Origin: JBHIYN01 sp041984235
GTDB lineage: Bacteria > Pseudomonadota > Gammaproteobacteria > Ga0077536
DNA length: 27,705 bases
Assembly: GCA_041984235.1 (NCBI GenBank)
Contig: JBHIYN010000030.1
Location: 1-27,705 of the forward strand
Direction: 5' to 3'
Shown: in pieces, positions 8,054-16,502 of the stretch
Layout: every line of letters starts with the position of its first letter
How positions within the stretch are numbered: the stretch's first letter is position 1
Translations under genes and position numbers: made by a program
Notes under the pieces: model-generated
What the model saw: the letters and a program-made list of their open reading frames with translations, nothing else
The model's database searches: none
What the model was told of the DNA's origin: nothing

Positions 8054-9295
8054 ATGCTGAGATTGCTGGCGGTGCTGGCACTTGCAGGCGCCGGGCCGGT
8101 GGCACCCGCGGCGGACCCGCCAGCGGCTGGAACCACGCTCGATCGCGACAATATCGCCCGCTATGCCACGCTGCTGGACGAGACCCTGGTCGAGCTGATC
8201 GCGGCAGGCGAGTTCACGATACGCGTCGTCGCGCCCGACTCGTTCGCGGTGCACCCCGACTACGCCGCCGCAAGCCGCGAGAACGCCGGCCGCGCGCGAC
8301 TCGGCGACGCGCCCGGCGAGCTCATCGATTACGTTGCCGGCCGTCCCTTCGACGGCGCGCCTTCCGCGGACGACCCGCGCGCCGGCGAGAAGATCGCGTG
8401 GAACATGCGCTATGCCTGGTTCGGCGACGGCGGCACCATCGCGCCCTTCTTCTGGCAGTATCGCAACAAGCGCACCGCCAGGCTCGAGCGCGAGCTGTCG
8501 TTCGAGGCCGCGAGCCTGCGCTTCAGCCATCGTGTCGTTACCGCCCCGGTGCCCGATCTGCCGCGCAACCCGTCGGGGATCTTCAACGCCCTCTACCTGC
8601 GCGTGATTGCGCCGCCGGACATTCGCAACACGCAATTGCTGATCCACCGGCTCGAAGACGACACGCGCCAGGAGGAAGGCTGGCTCTACCTCGGCACCCA
8701 GCGCCGCGTGCGGCGCCTGCCCACCGGGCAGAACACCGACGCCTTTCTCGGCAGCGACATCATGATCGAGGACTTCCTCGGCTATAACGGCCGCATCATG
8801 GACATGGAGTGGCGCTACCTCGGCTCCCGGCCGGCACTCATTCCCTTCTTTCGTCACAGCGAGCTCGAGCTCGACGAGCGCAGCGATCCGGGCAGCGGCT
8901 ACCGTTTCGTCGCCTTCGGCGGTGCCGGCGGCTGCTACCCGCGCATTGCCTGGCAGTTTCGCCGGGCCCACCTCGTCGAGGCGGTGCCGAAACGCCCGGA
9001 CCATCCGCTCAGCAAGCGCTTGTACTACGTCGACAGCGAAACCTACGCCCCGGCCTACGGGCGGCTCTATGACAACCGCGGCAAGCTGTGGAAAGTCGCC
9101 ATTGCCGGCTACTCGCACCCCGACCATCACCTGCCCGTTAACGCCGGCAGCCATGTACCGGTGCTCGACGCGGTCACCATGATCGACCTTCAGGCCGGGC
9201 ACTGCACCACCCTGCAACCCCGCCTGTCGGTCGATGCCGGCGCGCTCAAGGCATCCGACTTCGCGGTACAGGCACTGCGCGCCCGCGGGCGCTGA
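8054..9295 (+). CDS. Secreted DUF1329 protein (first copy)
   Basis: I choose the ATG at 8054 (413 aa) because it opens a clear signal peptide (MLRLLAVLALAGAG..PAA) with a modest AGGTGA upstream. An in-frame start at 7913 would add 47 unconvincing residues and overlap the divergent dioxygenase start. The body has the DUF1329 core: RNTQLLIHR, WLYLGTQRRVRRLPTGQ, IMIEDFLGYNGRI and a late HCTTLQ segment. It is clearly paralogous to the product of 10435-11763. DUF1329 proteins are periplasmic or outer-membrane-associated, often sit beside DUF1302 proteins, and have no settled biochemical function. A lolB/lipid-binding-like role is only a guess. Confidence 0.87.
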   Translation: MLRLLAVLALAGAGPVAPAADPPAAGTTLDRDNIARYATLLDETLVELIAAGEFTIRVVAPDSFAVHPDYAAASRENAGRARLGDAPGELIDYVAGRPFDGAPSADDPRAGEKIAWNMRYAWFGDGGTIAPFFWQYRNKRTARLERELSFEAASLRFSHRVVTAPVPDLPRNPSGIFNALYLRVIAPPDIRNTQLLIHRLEDDTRQEEGWLYLGTQRRVRRLPTGQNTDAFLGSDIMIEDFLGYNGRIMDMEWRYLGSRPALIPFFRHSELELDERSDPGSGYRFVAFGGAGGCYPRIAWQFRRAHLVEAVPKRPDHPLSKRLYYVDSETYAPAYGRLYDNRGKLWKVAIAGYSHPDHHLPVNAGSHVPVLDAVTMIDLQAGHCTTLQPRLSVDAGALKASDFAVQALRARGR

Positions 9296-9312
9296 CAGCG
9301 ATCGCTCGCGTC

Positions 9313-9765
9313 TCAGCGCAGGACGCGAATACCGGTGTTCGGCTTGCGCCTGATCTGGATGCGTACGGCACCGGAAGCAGGCGGCACCGCGGCCGGCGCC
9401 AGCGTCAGGGTGAGCGGTGTCTTGATCGGGACTTCGCGGTCCGCGGTCAGCCAGAACAGTGTCGTGGCGGGCTCGCTGCCGTCGAAGCGGACTGCGAGGT
9501 CACGCTCGAACAGGGGTTGCTCGCGGCGGGCAATGGTCACACCGAGGTCGAAGCGCGGGCCGGGCACCGCGCCCGCGGGCTCCACGATGGCCTCGGCGTA
9601 GTACTCACCGCGCCGCGTCAGGTAGAGCGGCAGCTCGGCCGGCTCGCCATCGGCCAGCGGCAGCACGTGGTTGAACACTAGGCCGTTCGGCCGCACGGCG
9701 GTGTCGCCGGCGGCGCAGGCGCCGAGCGCGGCGGCGAGGATTGCGGCGCAACACGAGCGGATCAT
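9313..9765 (-). CDS. Small predicted lipoprotein of unknown function
   Basis: This 150-aa protein starts with a signal sequence and the lipobox LGAC, giving Cys17 as the probable lipidated residue. The mature part is mostly beta-strand-like, with a central YYAEAIVEPAG segment and a repeated pattern of short strands suggesting an Ig-like or C2-like sandwich. I recognise no family. The start is supported by a strong GGGGGAGG Shine-Dalgarno. The gene is convergent with the DUF1329 gene, 17 bp apart. A 14-bp palindrome (CCACCC-TG-GGGTGG, 9778-9791) lies immediately upstream of the Shine-Dalgarno. Confidence 0.72.
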   Translation of the reverse strand: MIRSCCAAILAAALGACAAGDTAVRPNGLVFNHVLPLADGEPAELPLYLTRRGEYYAEAIVEPAGAVPGPRFDLGVTIARREQPLFERDLAVRFDGSEPATTLFWLTADREVPIKTPLTLTLAPAAVPPASGAVRIQIRRKPNTGIRVLR

Positions 9766-9931
9766 GGACTACCTCCCCCACCCTGGGGTGGTCAGGTCTT
9801 GTGGTTTGGTCCGCCCGCGGGCGACTTGGTTCAAACCGTCGGTGCGGTTCCGGACCACCGGCGGGGGAAACAATCTGTAACAAACCCGGGCGGCTGCGCG
9901 GTGCGCGCCACCCCCCGCACTTGGCTATAGT

Positions 9932-9947
9932 TGACAGTGAAATGTCA
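9932..9947. promoter_or_regulatory. Palindrome TGACA-N6-TGTCA, possible operator
   Basis: A perfect 5-bp inverted repeat separated by 6 bp lies in the 275-bp space between the divergent lipoprotein and PilZ-like genes, about 95 bp before the latter. The spacing suits a dimeric helix-turn-helix regulator. No confident -35/-10 pair could be placed beside it, so the assignment is tentative. Confidence 0.35.
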
Positions 9948-10040
9948 GTAAGCAGCGCGCAGCGGCCGGACTGACCCGCCTCGCAGGACGACGCCCGGCG
10001 GCGCTGTCCGGACGATGGCAGGCGAACCGGCAATAAGAAC

Positions 10041-10376
10041 ATGCAGAACAGCCAACTGCTCGCCACGGTTACGCCACGCTCAGCGGGCCCCGCCTCGCTG
10101 CAGAGCTTTGCTGTCACAGTGCGGCGGCTGACCAACTCCGCGATCAGCCTCGGGGTCAGCCGTGATGTCGATGACTTCCTGAAGAGCCACGACGACCTCG
10201 AGCTCGTGCTGAGCCTGCCCGACCAGAGCCAGACCTGCACCATCGCCTGCATCGTGCGCAGCCGCGGTGAGCTCGGCGAGAGTTGGATCTACGGCTGCGA
10301 GTACGACTGGAGCGCGACCATGGACCCACTGGGCGCGGTCGAGGATCTGCTCGAGTACATGATCGACGCGGACTGA
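10041..10376 (+). CDS. Small PilZ-like domain protein
   Basis: This 111-aa protein has no signal peptide. A region with the sequence VRRLTNSAISLGVSRDV, followed by strands ending in CTIACIVRSRGE..WIYGCEYDW, resembles the beta-barrel of PilZ domains. The canonical RxxxR and (D/N)xSxxG c-di-GMP-binding motifs are degenerate (only NSAISLG is seen), so binding is doubtful. If real, it would be a single-domain c-di-GMP effector or a non-binding PilZ protein, in a window that also encodes a diguanylate cyclase. The stop is followed by an intrinsic terminator that serves the opposite strand. Confidence 0.6.
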   Translation: MQNSQLLATVTPRSAGPASLQSFAVTVRRLTNSAISLGVSRDVDDFLKSHDDLELVLSLPDQSQTCTIACIVRSRGELGESWIYGCEYDWSATMDPLGAVEDLLEYMIDAD

Positions 10377-10386
10377 GAGGGCGCTG

Positions 10387-10412
10387 AAAAAAAGGGCGCC
10401 CGCAGGCGCCCT
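10387..10412 (-). terminator. Rho-independent terminator ending the minus-strand envelope block
   Basis: Read on the minus strand, AGGGCGCC-TGCG-GGCGCCCT forms an 8-bp GC-rich stem with a 4-nt loop and runs straight into seven T residues (A7 at 10387-10393 on the plus strand). It lies 22 bp past the stop of the second DUF1329 gene. This is the most convincing intrinsic terminator in the window. Confidence 0.9.
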
Positions 10413-10434
10413 GTACGGGAAGCTGAAGCCGCCG

Positions 10435-11763
10435 CTACTGCCCGCTCTTGCGCAGGTTCTGCACGGTGAACATCTGCGGCGGGTTGAGCTCGGGAGTGAC
10501 CAGGCCCTTGAACTGCCCGGTCGTGCAGTGCTGCGCCTGCACGTCGACCACCGAGAAGCAGTCGTCAATCGACACGCCCGAGCCGTCCGAGAGCGGATGG
10601 TAGTTTTCCGGATAGGCCTGGCAAATCATGAAGGTCTTCCAGAAATCACCCTTGCGATCGAACTGCGCCTGCGCCGGAATGGTAAACGTCTGCGCATCGA
10701 TGTTCATGACGCGGCGGCTCAGCGGGTGGTTGGGGTCCTTGGGCGTGGCCTCTACCTGGTAGACCTTGCGCAGCTCCCAGGTGGTGTTGGGGAAGCAGTC
10801 GCCCTGGCCCGCGAACTCGACGTACTGGAAGCCATCCGGCTCCTTGTGGTCCTCGGTCAGAGCGAGGTCGCCGTGGCGGTGGAACGGCAGGAACACGTTC
10901 TTGGTCCCCACGTACTTCCAGTTGTAGTCCGAGACGCGGCTGTTGTAGCCCTCGAAATCCTCGATGATGACGTCGGTTCCGAGGAAGGAATCGGTGGTCT
11001 GCCCGGTCGCCAGACGCCGCACCCGGCGCTGGAAGCCAAGATACAGCCAGGCGTCGTCACGCTTGAGATCGTTCTTGTAGCGATGGATCAGAAGCTGGGT
11101 GTTGCGCAGGTCGAACGGCTCGTCGGCCTTGGCATAGATGGAGCGGAACAACTCGGCCGGGTTGTCGGCAAACTCCGGGGTCGGATCCTGGTTGACCCGG
11201 TGCTTCCAGTTGAGGAAGTGGAAGCACCACTTGATGGTGCGCTCCAGCTTGCCCGACTTCATGTCCTTGTACTTCCAGTAGAAGGGACAGATCGCCGCGT
11301 TGTCGCCCCAGTTGTAGCCGTACTGGTAGTTCCAGGCGAGCTTCAGGCCGGCATTCGGATCGTTCGGATCCGGCTCCTTGGGAAAGGCACGGCCTGCGAT
11401 GAAGTTCTCGACCAGGCCTTCGCTGGTGAGCACCGGGGGATTGCCCGCCGCTGCGCGGGTCGCCTTGATGTAGTTCGGATGCAGCTCCAGCGACTCGGTC
11501 TTCTTGGTCTGCATTTCGAAGCGACCGTTCTTGAGATGGTCGTAGAAGCCCGGGTCGAGCGCATCCTTGAACTGCTCGACGTTGCTCTGGTTGATGACCA
11601 TGCCCGGCTCGTAACCCGGAAATTCCGGGGTGTAGGTCTTGTACGGGAAGAAGGTATTGTCGACGTCGGCGTCGGTGTAGGTGCCGTCCGCCTGCGCGCC
11701 GAACGCCAGGGTTGCGGCGACGGCCACGCCGACGCAGCGCAGGAAATTGAATCGTTGCATCAT
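10435..11763 (-). CDS. Secreted DUF1329 protein (second copy)
   Basis: The frame is open to 11841. Translation most likely starts at one of two adjacent ATGs (11763 or 11760), which follow GAGGA by 4 or 7 nt and open a signal peptide ending near AQA-DG. This gives about 442 aa. Core motifs include LRNTQLLIHR, WLYLGFQRRVRRLATGQ, VIIEDFEGYNSRV and HCTTGQ. The protein shares these with the 8054-9295 product but is richer in Cys and aromatic residues (for example CPFYWKYKDM). It is the last gene of the block, 96 bp after the DUF1302 gene and just before a strong terminator. The DUF1302 and DUF1329 families commonly occur side by side; the protein is probably periplasmic and acts with the DUF1302 barrel. 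Confidence 0.9.
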   Translation of the reverse strand: MMQRFNFLRCVGVAVAATLAFGAQADGTYTDADVDNTFFPYKTYTPEFPGYEPGMVINQSNVEQFKDALDPGFYDHLKNGRFEMQTKKTESLELHPNYIKATRAAAGNPPVLTSEGLVENFIAGRAFPKEPDPNDPNAGLKLAWNYQYGYNWGDNAAICPFYWKYKDMKSGKLERTIKWCFHFLNWKHRVNQDPTPEFADNPAELFRSIYAKADEPFDLRNTQLLIHRYKNDLKRDDAWLYLGFQRRVRRLATGQTTDSFLGTDVIIEDFEGYNSRVSDYNWKYVGTKNVFLPFHRHGDLALTEDHKEPDGFQYVEFAGQGDCFPNTTWELRKVYQVEATPKDPNHPLSRRVMNIDAQTFTIPAQAQFDRKGDFWKTFMICQAYPENYHPLSDGSGVSIDDCFSVVDVQAQHCTTGQFKGLVTPELNPPQMFTVQNLRKSGQ

Positions 11764-11859
11764 GCTGTCCTCGTTGGTCTTCTCGATGGCCGGGCCTTCG
11801 CTCTCGCTACGCCCTGGGGTCGTTCGACCTGGGTTCGCCATCGTCGGAAATGGGTTCGT

Positions 11860-13890
11860 TCAGAAACGGTAGCGCAGCAGGAGCTGCAGCTCGTCCTCGT
11901 GCTGGGCCATGCCGAGCGGGCCCGAACGGAATCGGCCCAGCGGCTCGAAACCGATGCGATCGCCGGTGCTGGCGTGTTCCGAGCCGGGCGCACACGGTCC
12001 GGTGGAGCAGGTGAACGGCGGGAACGAGTTCGAGGTACGGCCGTCGTCGGCAATGTTGCGCGAGCGCCCGAACTTGAAGTTTCCGGCCACGGTAAGGCGC
12101 CAGTTGTCGTTGATCAGCCAGTCGACTCCGGGCGACATGACATACGACTGCGCACGGAAATCGTAGGCCTGGATCAGGCGCGGCTGCAGCCGGTCGTTCA
12201 TGTAGAAACCCTGGAACAGGAAGGTCGCTATGAGGTTGTGATCCCAGTCCTGGAAGCCGATGTGGCCGCCGACCCCGTTGGGGCTGACGAAGCGCTCGTG
12301 ATCCAGCAGGTGCTGGCCGAACACCTGCGCCGAGAGCAGGAAGGTACGGTTCGGGTTCAGCGCCCTGATATAGGTCGGACGGTCCCAGCCGACTACCCAG
12401 CGAATCACGTTCGACTCGGAGAACAGGCGAACCTTGGAGGTGTCGGCGAACTCCTCGCCATCGGTATAGGCGAACTCGACGCGGAACGCTGACTTGACCT
12501 TGTCGACGTAGAAGTCCGCCGAGCCGCCGACCAGCCAGATGCGCGGAAAGTAGATATCAAAGGCCGGCGCGTAGGGCCGTGGCGCCAGCGTCCCGCCCGG
12601 GCCGCTCGTGTCCCAGCCGGGGCCGGCACCGATGAAGGTGGTGATCGCGTCCGGCGGCACGCCGTCCGGAATGAACGGATTTCGCGACGGAATGCCGGCG
12701 CGCAGGCTCGGCAACTGCGAATGGAAGGTCAGCGCATTGAAAGAGAACCCGACACTCTTGAACACGCCTTCCATGCGCAGGCCGAACTGTTCGCGGTCGG
12801 TCGGCATGTGCACCTTGCGAATGCCGATGGTCTGCGCCGGGAAGTCGGTGGCGAGGTTGCCGGTCGGCGCACCGGCGAAGTTCGATACCGTGCAGCCATT
12901 GTCCCAGCAGTTGGCGAGCGCCCGGAACAGGTCTCCGGCCTGCAGGATGTTGTAGGGCTGTCCGCCCTGCCCGATGTCATGCGGCTTGAACTTCTCGAAG
13001 TTCCAGATGAACTGGAAGTTGAGATCCTCGAACATGTCGGTCGCGCCGAGGCGCCATTCGGCAGAGAAGATGCCAAGTGGGATACGGCTGTCCTCGAACT
13101 CCTCGTAGATGTTCTGGATCGAGAAGTCGATGGGATTGACCTGGTCCAGCACGCGGAACAGGTCGGTGCGTCCCCATACCACCTGCTGGCGGCCGACCCG
13201 GAAATTCACCTCGTCGCCGTTAGCGAGTGGCAGGGTAGCGTCGAGGTAGAGCTCACGCAGCCAGCGGTGTTCGTCGGTGAACTCCTGGAAACGCAGGTTG
13301 TCCTCGCTCTTGTTGAGGTAGCCGGGCAGGCAGCCGCGCGAATCGACATCGCAGGGGCGCACCGGCGTGAAGAACTCGAGGCCGCCGCCAAACGCTGCGT
13401 TGTTGTTGCCGTTGCCGAGCTCCGAGCCGACGCGTTTCAGGCCGACGTCGGGATTGGCCACGGTATCGAAGCCGAAGCCCAGTGTGCCCGTGCCTACCGG
13501 CGACGCACCCCACCGTGTGAGCCTACCGCGGTGGGTACCGTTGACCAGCCCGGAGCTGGAGCCGAACACGTTGCGCCCGGCACTGTCACCCCATTCCCCG
13601 TCATTCCAGTCATAGGCGGCGTCATAGGTCGCGCGCAACGTACCGTTCAGGGAGATGCCGGTGAAGGCCCCCATGTTCGGCAACTGCTTGTTGAATTCGA
13701 GTTGGCCACGGAAACGCTGCTTGGCAACGCCGTAATCGAAGCGCTGGTGCGTGGTGTTGTCCAGGAAGCCGTGGACTTCCAGCGTCTGGTCGGCGTTCTG
13801 CCAGGCGCCGGCCGAGCCGACAAAGCCCAGCGCCGCCAGCACCGCGACCACGCGGCGACCCGCCGAACGCGAGATAGGTGGAGTGTTCAT
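11860..13890 (-). CDS. DUF1302 outer-membrane beta-barrel protein
   Basis: This 676-aa protein has a signal peptide (cleavage near AGA-W, residue 29), an N-terminal DQTLEVHGFLDN strand, many alternating amphipathic strands and a C-terminal LLLRYRF. The terminal Phe is the usual Bam recognition mark of outer-membrane barrels. Conserved DUF1302 elements include the FRVGRQQVVWGRTDLFRVLD segment and a DWLINDNWRLTVAGNF strand near the end. An AGAGGGG Shine-Dalgarno supports the start. It is flanked by the MMPL transporter (210 bp upstream) and the second DUF1329 gene. The function is not established for the family; a channel or receptor for a hydrophobic compound is an inference from context. Confidence 0.92.
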   Translation of the reverse strand: MNTPPISRSAGRRVVAVLAALGFVGSAGAWQNADQTLEVHGFLDNTTHQRFDYGVAKQRFRGQLEFNKQLPNMGAFTGISLNGTLRATYDAAYDWNDGEWGDSAGRNVFGSSSGLVNGTHRGRLTRWGASPVGTGTLGFGFDTVANPDVGLKRVGSELGNGNNNAAFGGGLEFFTPVRPCDVDSRGCLPGYLNKSEDNLRFQEFTDEHRWLRELYLDATLPLANGDEVNFRVGRQQVVWGRTDLFRVLDQVNPIDFSIQNIYEEFEDSRIPLGIFSAEWRLGATDMFEDLNFQFIWNFEKFKPHDIGQGGQPYNILQAGDLFRALANCWDNGCTVSNFAGAPTGNLATDFPAQTIGIRKVHMPTDREQFGLRMEGVFKSVGFSFNALTFHSQLPSLRAGIPSRNPFIPDGVPPDAITTFIGAGPGWDTSGPGGTLAPRPYAPAFDIYFPRIWLVGGSADFYVDKVKSAFRVEFAYTDGEEFADTSKVRLFSESNVIRWVVGWDRPTYIRALNPNRTFLLSAQVFGQHLLDHERFVSPNGVGGHIGFQDWDHNLIATFLFQGFYMNDRLQPRLIQAYDFRAQSYVMSPGVDWLINDNWRLTVAGNFKFGRSRNIADDGRTSNSFPPFTCSTGPCAPGSEHASTGDRIGFEPLGRFRSGPLGMAQHEDELQLLLRYRF

Positions 13891-14047
13891 AGTTGGTCCC
13901 CTCTTGCTCCTCTCCGCAGTTTGGTGTGCGCGGCACGCGACCGGATTCGGAATGTGCCGTTCCTCTCAGATCGGTCGTACCGGTGCGTCAACGCGGCGCG
14001 CGTCGTTGCAGCGATTCGCCCGGCCAGCAGCGCCGCCGCCCGGCGTT

Positions 14048-14064
14048 CCGGTGGCAACCACCGG
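14048..14064. other. Perfect hairpin in the transporter-barrel gap
   Basis: CCGGTGG-CAA-CCACCGG is a 7-bp stem with a 3-nt loop, 36 bp after the transporter stop. It lacks a T-tract. It may protect the 3' end or attenuate transcription between the MMPL gene and the DUF1302 gene. The remaining gap to 13890 shows no clear promoter. Confidence 0.4.
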
Positions 14065-14100
14065 ATCGACCCAACGTGTTGCAGCGCAAAATCGATGCCA

Positions 14101-16494
14101 TCAGGTCACCACCTCGTCGATGGTCGAGCCGTCGCCGAGTTTCCAGCGCTCCTCGGCGGCCTGCATGATGAATTTGGGCTTGAAGGTGTCCACCCAGGCC
14201 GGCACCAGGAACATCGCCGCGGCGGCATTCAGCACCAGCATGATGAACAGCAGGCGCGCGGCGTCGGCCTGGAAGCGCAGGTCCGAGACGAAGACCCACA
14301 TGATGATGCCGCCGACCAGTGTCGTCGCCGTGATCGCGATCGCTACGCCGGTGGTGCTGACCGCGCGCGTGATGGCGTGCTGCAGTGAATCGGCGACGTG
14401 CATCTCTTCCTTGATGCGGTCCATCATGTAGATAGCATAGTCGACGCCGAGGCCGATACCGACCGCGATCATCGGCACGGTGTTGACGTTGAGTCCGAGC
14501 CCGAGGATCCCCATGCAGGCGTAGGACAGCGCCGTGGCAAAGCCCATGGCGACGAAGATCAGCACACCGGCATGGAACGATGAGTAAAACCACAGCGTGA
14601 ACGCGAGGATCAGCAGCATCACCGCGGGAACGACCACCAGGTTGGTCTCGTAGGCTTCCTCGTCGATGGCCGCGGTGACCCCGACCGGACCACCGGCCAG
14701 GTCGATCTCCAGGCCCTCGACATTCGAACCCACCTCGTCGATCCACTCCTTGGCCAGGTGAATGGCGCGGCGGATGGTCTCGCCCGTGTGGTCCTTGTAA
14801 TAGAACACCATGTTGGCGACGCGATCCTCGGCATCCTGGTATTCGAGAAGCGCACCGGGCACCGGCGCTGACATCATGTAGGTGAACATGAGACCGCCGA
14901 CCTCGTAGTCGGTCGACGGGATCACGCCCCAGCGCGGATCGTCGTTGCGCGTCATCTGGTTGATCTGCATGACCAGGTCCGGCACGCCCTTGGCGCCGCC
15001 GAGGGTCGGGTCGTACATCATGTGGGCCTGGAAGTCGGCCAGCGCGCGCTGGATCTCGGGCTTCTTGAGCCCGTTCTTCTCCGGCGTACGGGCGATGATG
15101 AACAGCTCCTCGGAGCCCGGGAAGCGCTCGTTGATGACCTGGGAGGAGACGTTGAAGTCATGATCGCGGAACAGCAGCGGCGAGCCCGGCTCGGGCTCGC
15201 CGATCTTGACCCACGAGCTGAAGTAGCCGGAAATGATCGCGATCACCAGGCAACTCCACAGCACCGCACGCGCGCGTAGCGGAGTGGCGGTGACCTCGGC
15301 GACCTTGGGGAAAATCTTGCGCAGCGTGCCGTGCTTCATCTCGATGTTCTTCGGCTGCGGCAGCACCGAGAGCAGCATGGGCACCGTCATCAGCACGGTG
15401 ACCACCATGCACAGCGCCCAGAACGAGGCGTAGATCGACATCTTGTCGTTGATCGGCACCGAGCCCAGCCCGATCAGCGCCAGCGCGCAGGCGTCGGCGA
15501 CGATGGCAAGCGCGCCGGGACGGAACAGCGAGTTGAAGGTGTTGCGCGCCGCCTCCTCCTTGTCGCTGGTACGCGAGAGTTCGAGGAAGTAGCGCTCGAC
15601 CTTCTGGATCCCGTGCGACATCGAGCGTGCCGAGATGAGGAACGGCACGACCAGCATCAAAGGATCGAGGTTGTAGCCGAACAGGCCCATGAAGCCCACG
15701 CCCCAGATGCTGGTCAGGACCATGCCGATCAGTGGCAGCAGCACGCCGTACAGGCGGCGCGAGTAGACCACCAGGATCAGCAGCACGATGATGATCGTGT
15801 AGAGAAAGATCTGCAGGATCTGCGGCGAGTAGGAATCGACCCAGCCGGCCAGCACCGGGTGGCCATTGGCGTAGATGCGAATCCCCGGCGCGGACTCCTC
15901 CTCGCGCAACTGCTGCAGCTCCTCGAAGACCTTGCCATAGTCGAGCTGCCCCTCGTTCAGGGTGCCTTTGATCAACGCGGCCTTGAGGTCGGGCGACACC
16001 AGCAGCCCGTAGACGCGCGTGCTCGACAGCACGTCGCGCTTGATTGCTTCGAGCTCCTCGGCACTGTAGGGCTGCTCGCGGTTGGGGTTGTAGTAGGTGA
16101 CCGACTTGATGGTGCCGTCGGGGGTCAGCCAGATCTTGCGCGTGTTGCGGTGGGTCAGGCTGGTAACGAGGTTGTGGTTGATGTTGGTGATGCTGTCGAG
16201 CTTCTGCGTGATGCGGTGGATGCGATCCAGCGTCTCGTTGGTGAAGATGGTGCCCTCTTCAACCTCCACCGCGACGATGATGATGTTGGCACCACCAAAG
16301 GTGTCGCGAATCGAATTGTGCAGCTTGATGTAGGGATGTTCCTGCGGCAGCAGGTCGGCGAAATCCGACAGCATCCTGACCGCCGGGATCTGCGCGGCAA
16401 AGAACGCCGTGACGGCGAGGATGATCGCGAGGACGACCCTGCGGTTGTTGAACAGCAGGTTGCCGAAGGCGGGAAAGAGTTGGCTCGTATCCAT
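14101..16494 (-). CDS. MMPL/RND superfamily transporter
   Basis: The start is placed at 16494 (797 aa, MDTSQLFPAFG). The open frame runs on to 16995 but that extension is arginine-rich and antisense-like, and lies over the YCF48 gene. Residues about 18-36 form the first membrane segment, followed by a large periplasmic loop. A sterol-sensing-domain-like bundle follows (IFLYTIIIVLLILVV.., FMGLFGYNLDPLMLV), and the pattern then repeats. The second half carries GIGLGVDYAIYMMDRI, the conserved membrane Asp motif of proton-driven MMPL/HpnN-like transporters. Relatives move lipids, hopanoids or hydrophobic compounds between membrane leaflets or to the outer membrane. It sits 8 bp after the YCF48 lipoprotein gene, so the two are probably translationally coupled. 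Confidence 0.92.
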   Translation of the reverse strand: MDTSQLFPAFGNLLFNNRRVVLAIILAVTAFFAAQIPAVRMLSDFADLLPQEHPYIKLHNSIRDTFGGANIIIVAVEVEEGTIFTNETLDRIHRITQKLDSITNINHNLVTSLTHRNTRKIWLTPDGTIKSVTYYNPNREQPYSAEELEAIKRDVLSSTRVYGLLVSPDLKAALIKGTLNEGQLDYGKVFEELQQLREEESAPGIRIYANGHPVLAGWVDSYSPQILQIFLYTIIIVLLILVVYSRRLYGVLLPLIGMVLTSIWGVGFMGLFGYNLDPLMLVVPFLISARSMSHGIQKVERYFLELSRTSDKEEAARNTFNSLFRPGALAIVADACALALIGLGSVPINDKMSIYASFWALCMVVTVLMTVPMLLSVLPQPKNIEMKHGTLRKIFPKVAEVTATPLRARAVLWSCLVIAIISGYFSSWVKIGEPEPGSPLLFRDHDFNVSSQVINERFPGSEELFIIARTPEKNGLKKPEIQRALADFQAHMMYDPTLGGAKGVPDLVMQINQMTRNDDPRWGVIPSTDYEVGGLMFTYMMSAPVPGALLEYQDAEDRVANMVFYYKDHTGETIRRAIHLAKEWIDEVGSNVEGLEIDLAGGPVGVTAAIDEEAYETNLVVVPAVMLLILAFTLWFYSSFHAGVLIFVAMGFATALSYACMGILGLGLNVNTVPMIAVGIGLGVDYAIYMMDRIKEEMHVADSLQHAITRAVSTTGVAIAITATTLVGGIIMWVFVSDLRFQADAARLLFIMLVLNAAAAMFLVPAWVDTFKPKFIMQAAEERWKLGDGSTIDEVVT

Positions 16495-16502
16495 GTCGGC
16501 AG

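Noticed and set aside
9297..9306. AGCGATCGCT palindrome between convergent genes
   Set aside because: It is a 10-bp palindrome with no loop and no T-tract. One occurrence in GC-rich DNA is not evidence of a function.
10528..12492. 654-codon open frame on the plus strand
   Set aside because: It is antisense to the DUF1329 and DUF1302 genes and has no recognisable domain. Long opposite-strand frames are expected at this GC content.
12721..14388. 555-codon open frame on the plus strand
   Set aside because: It is antisense to the DUF1302 gene, with low-complexity His/Arg/Val composition. The minus-strand gene has a signal peptide and barrel features.
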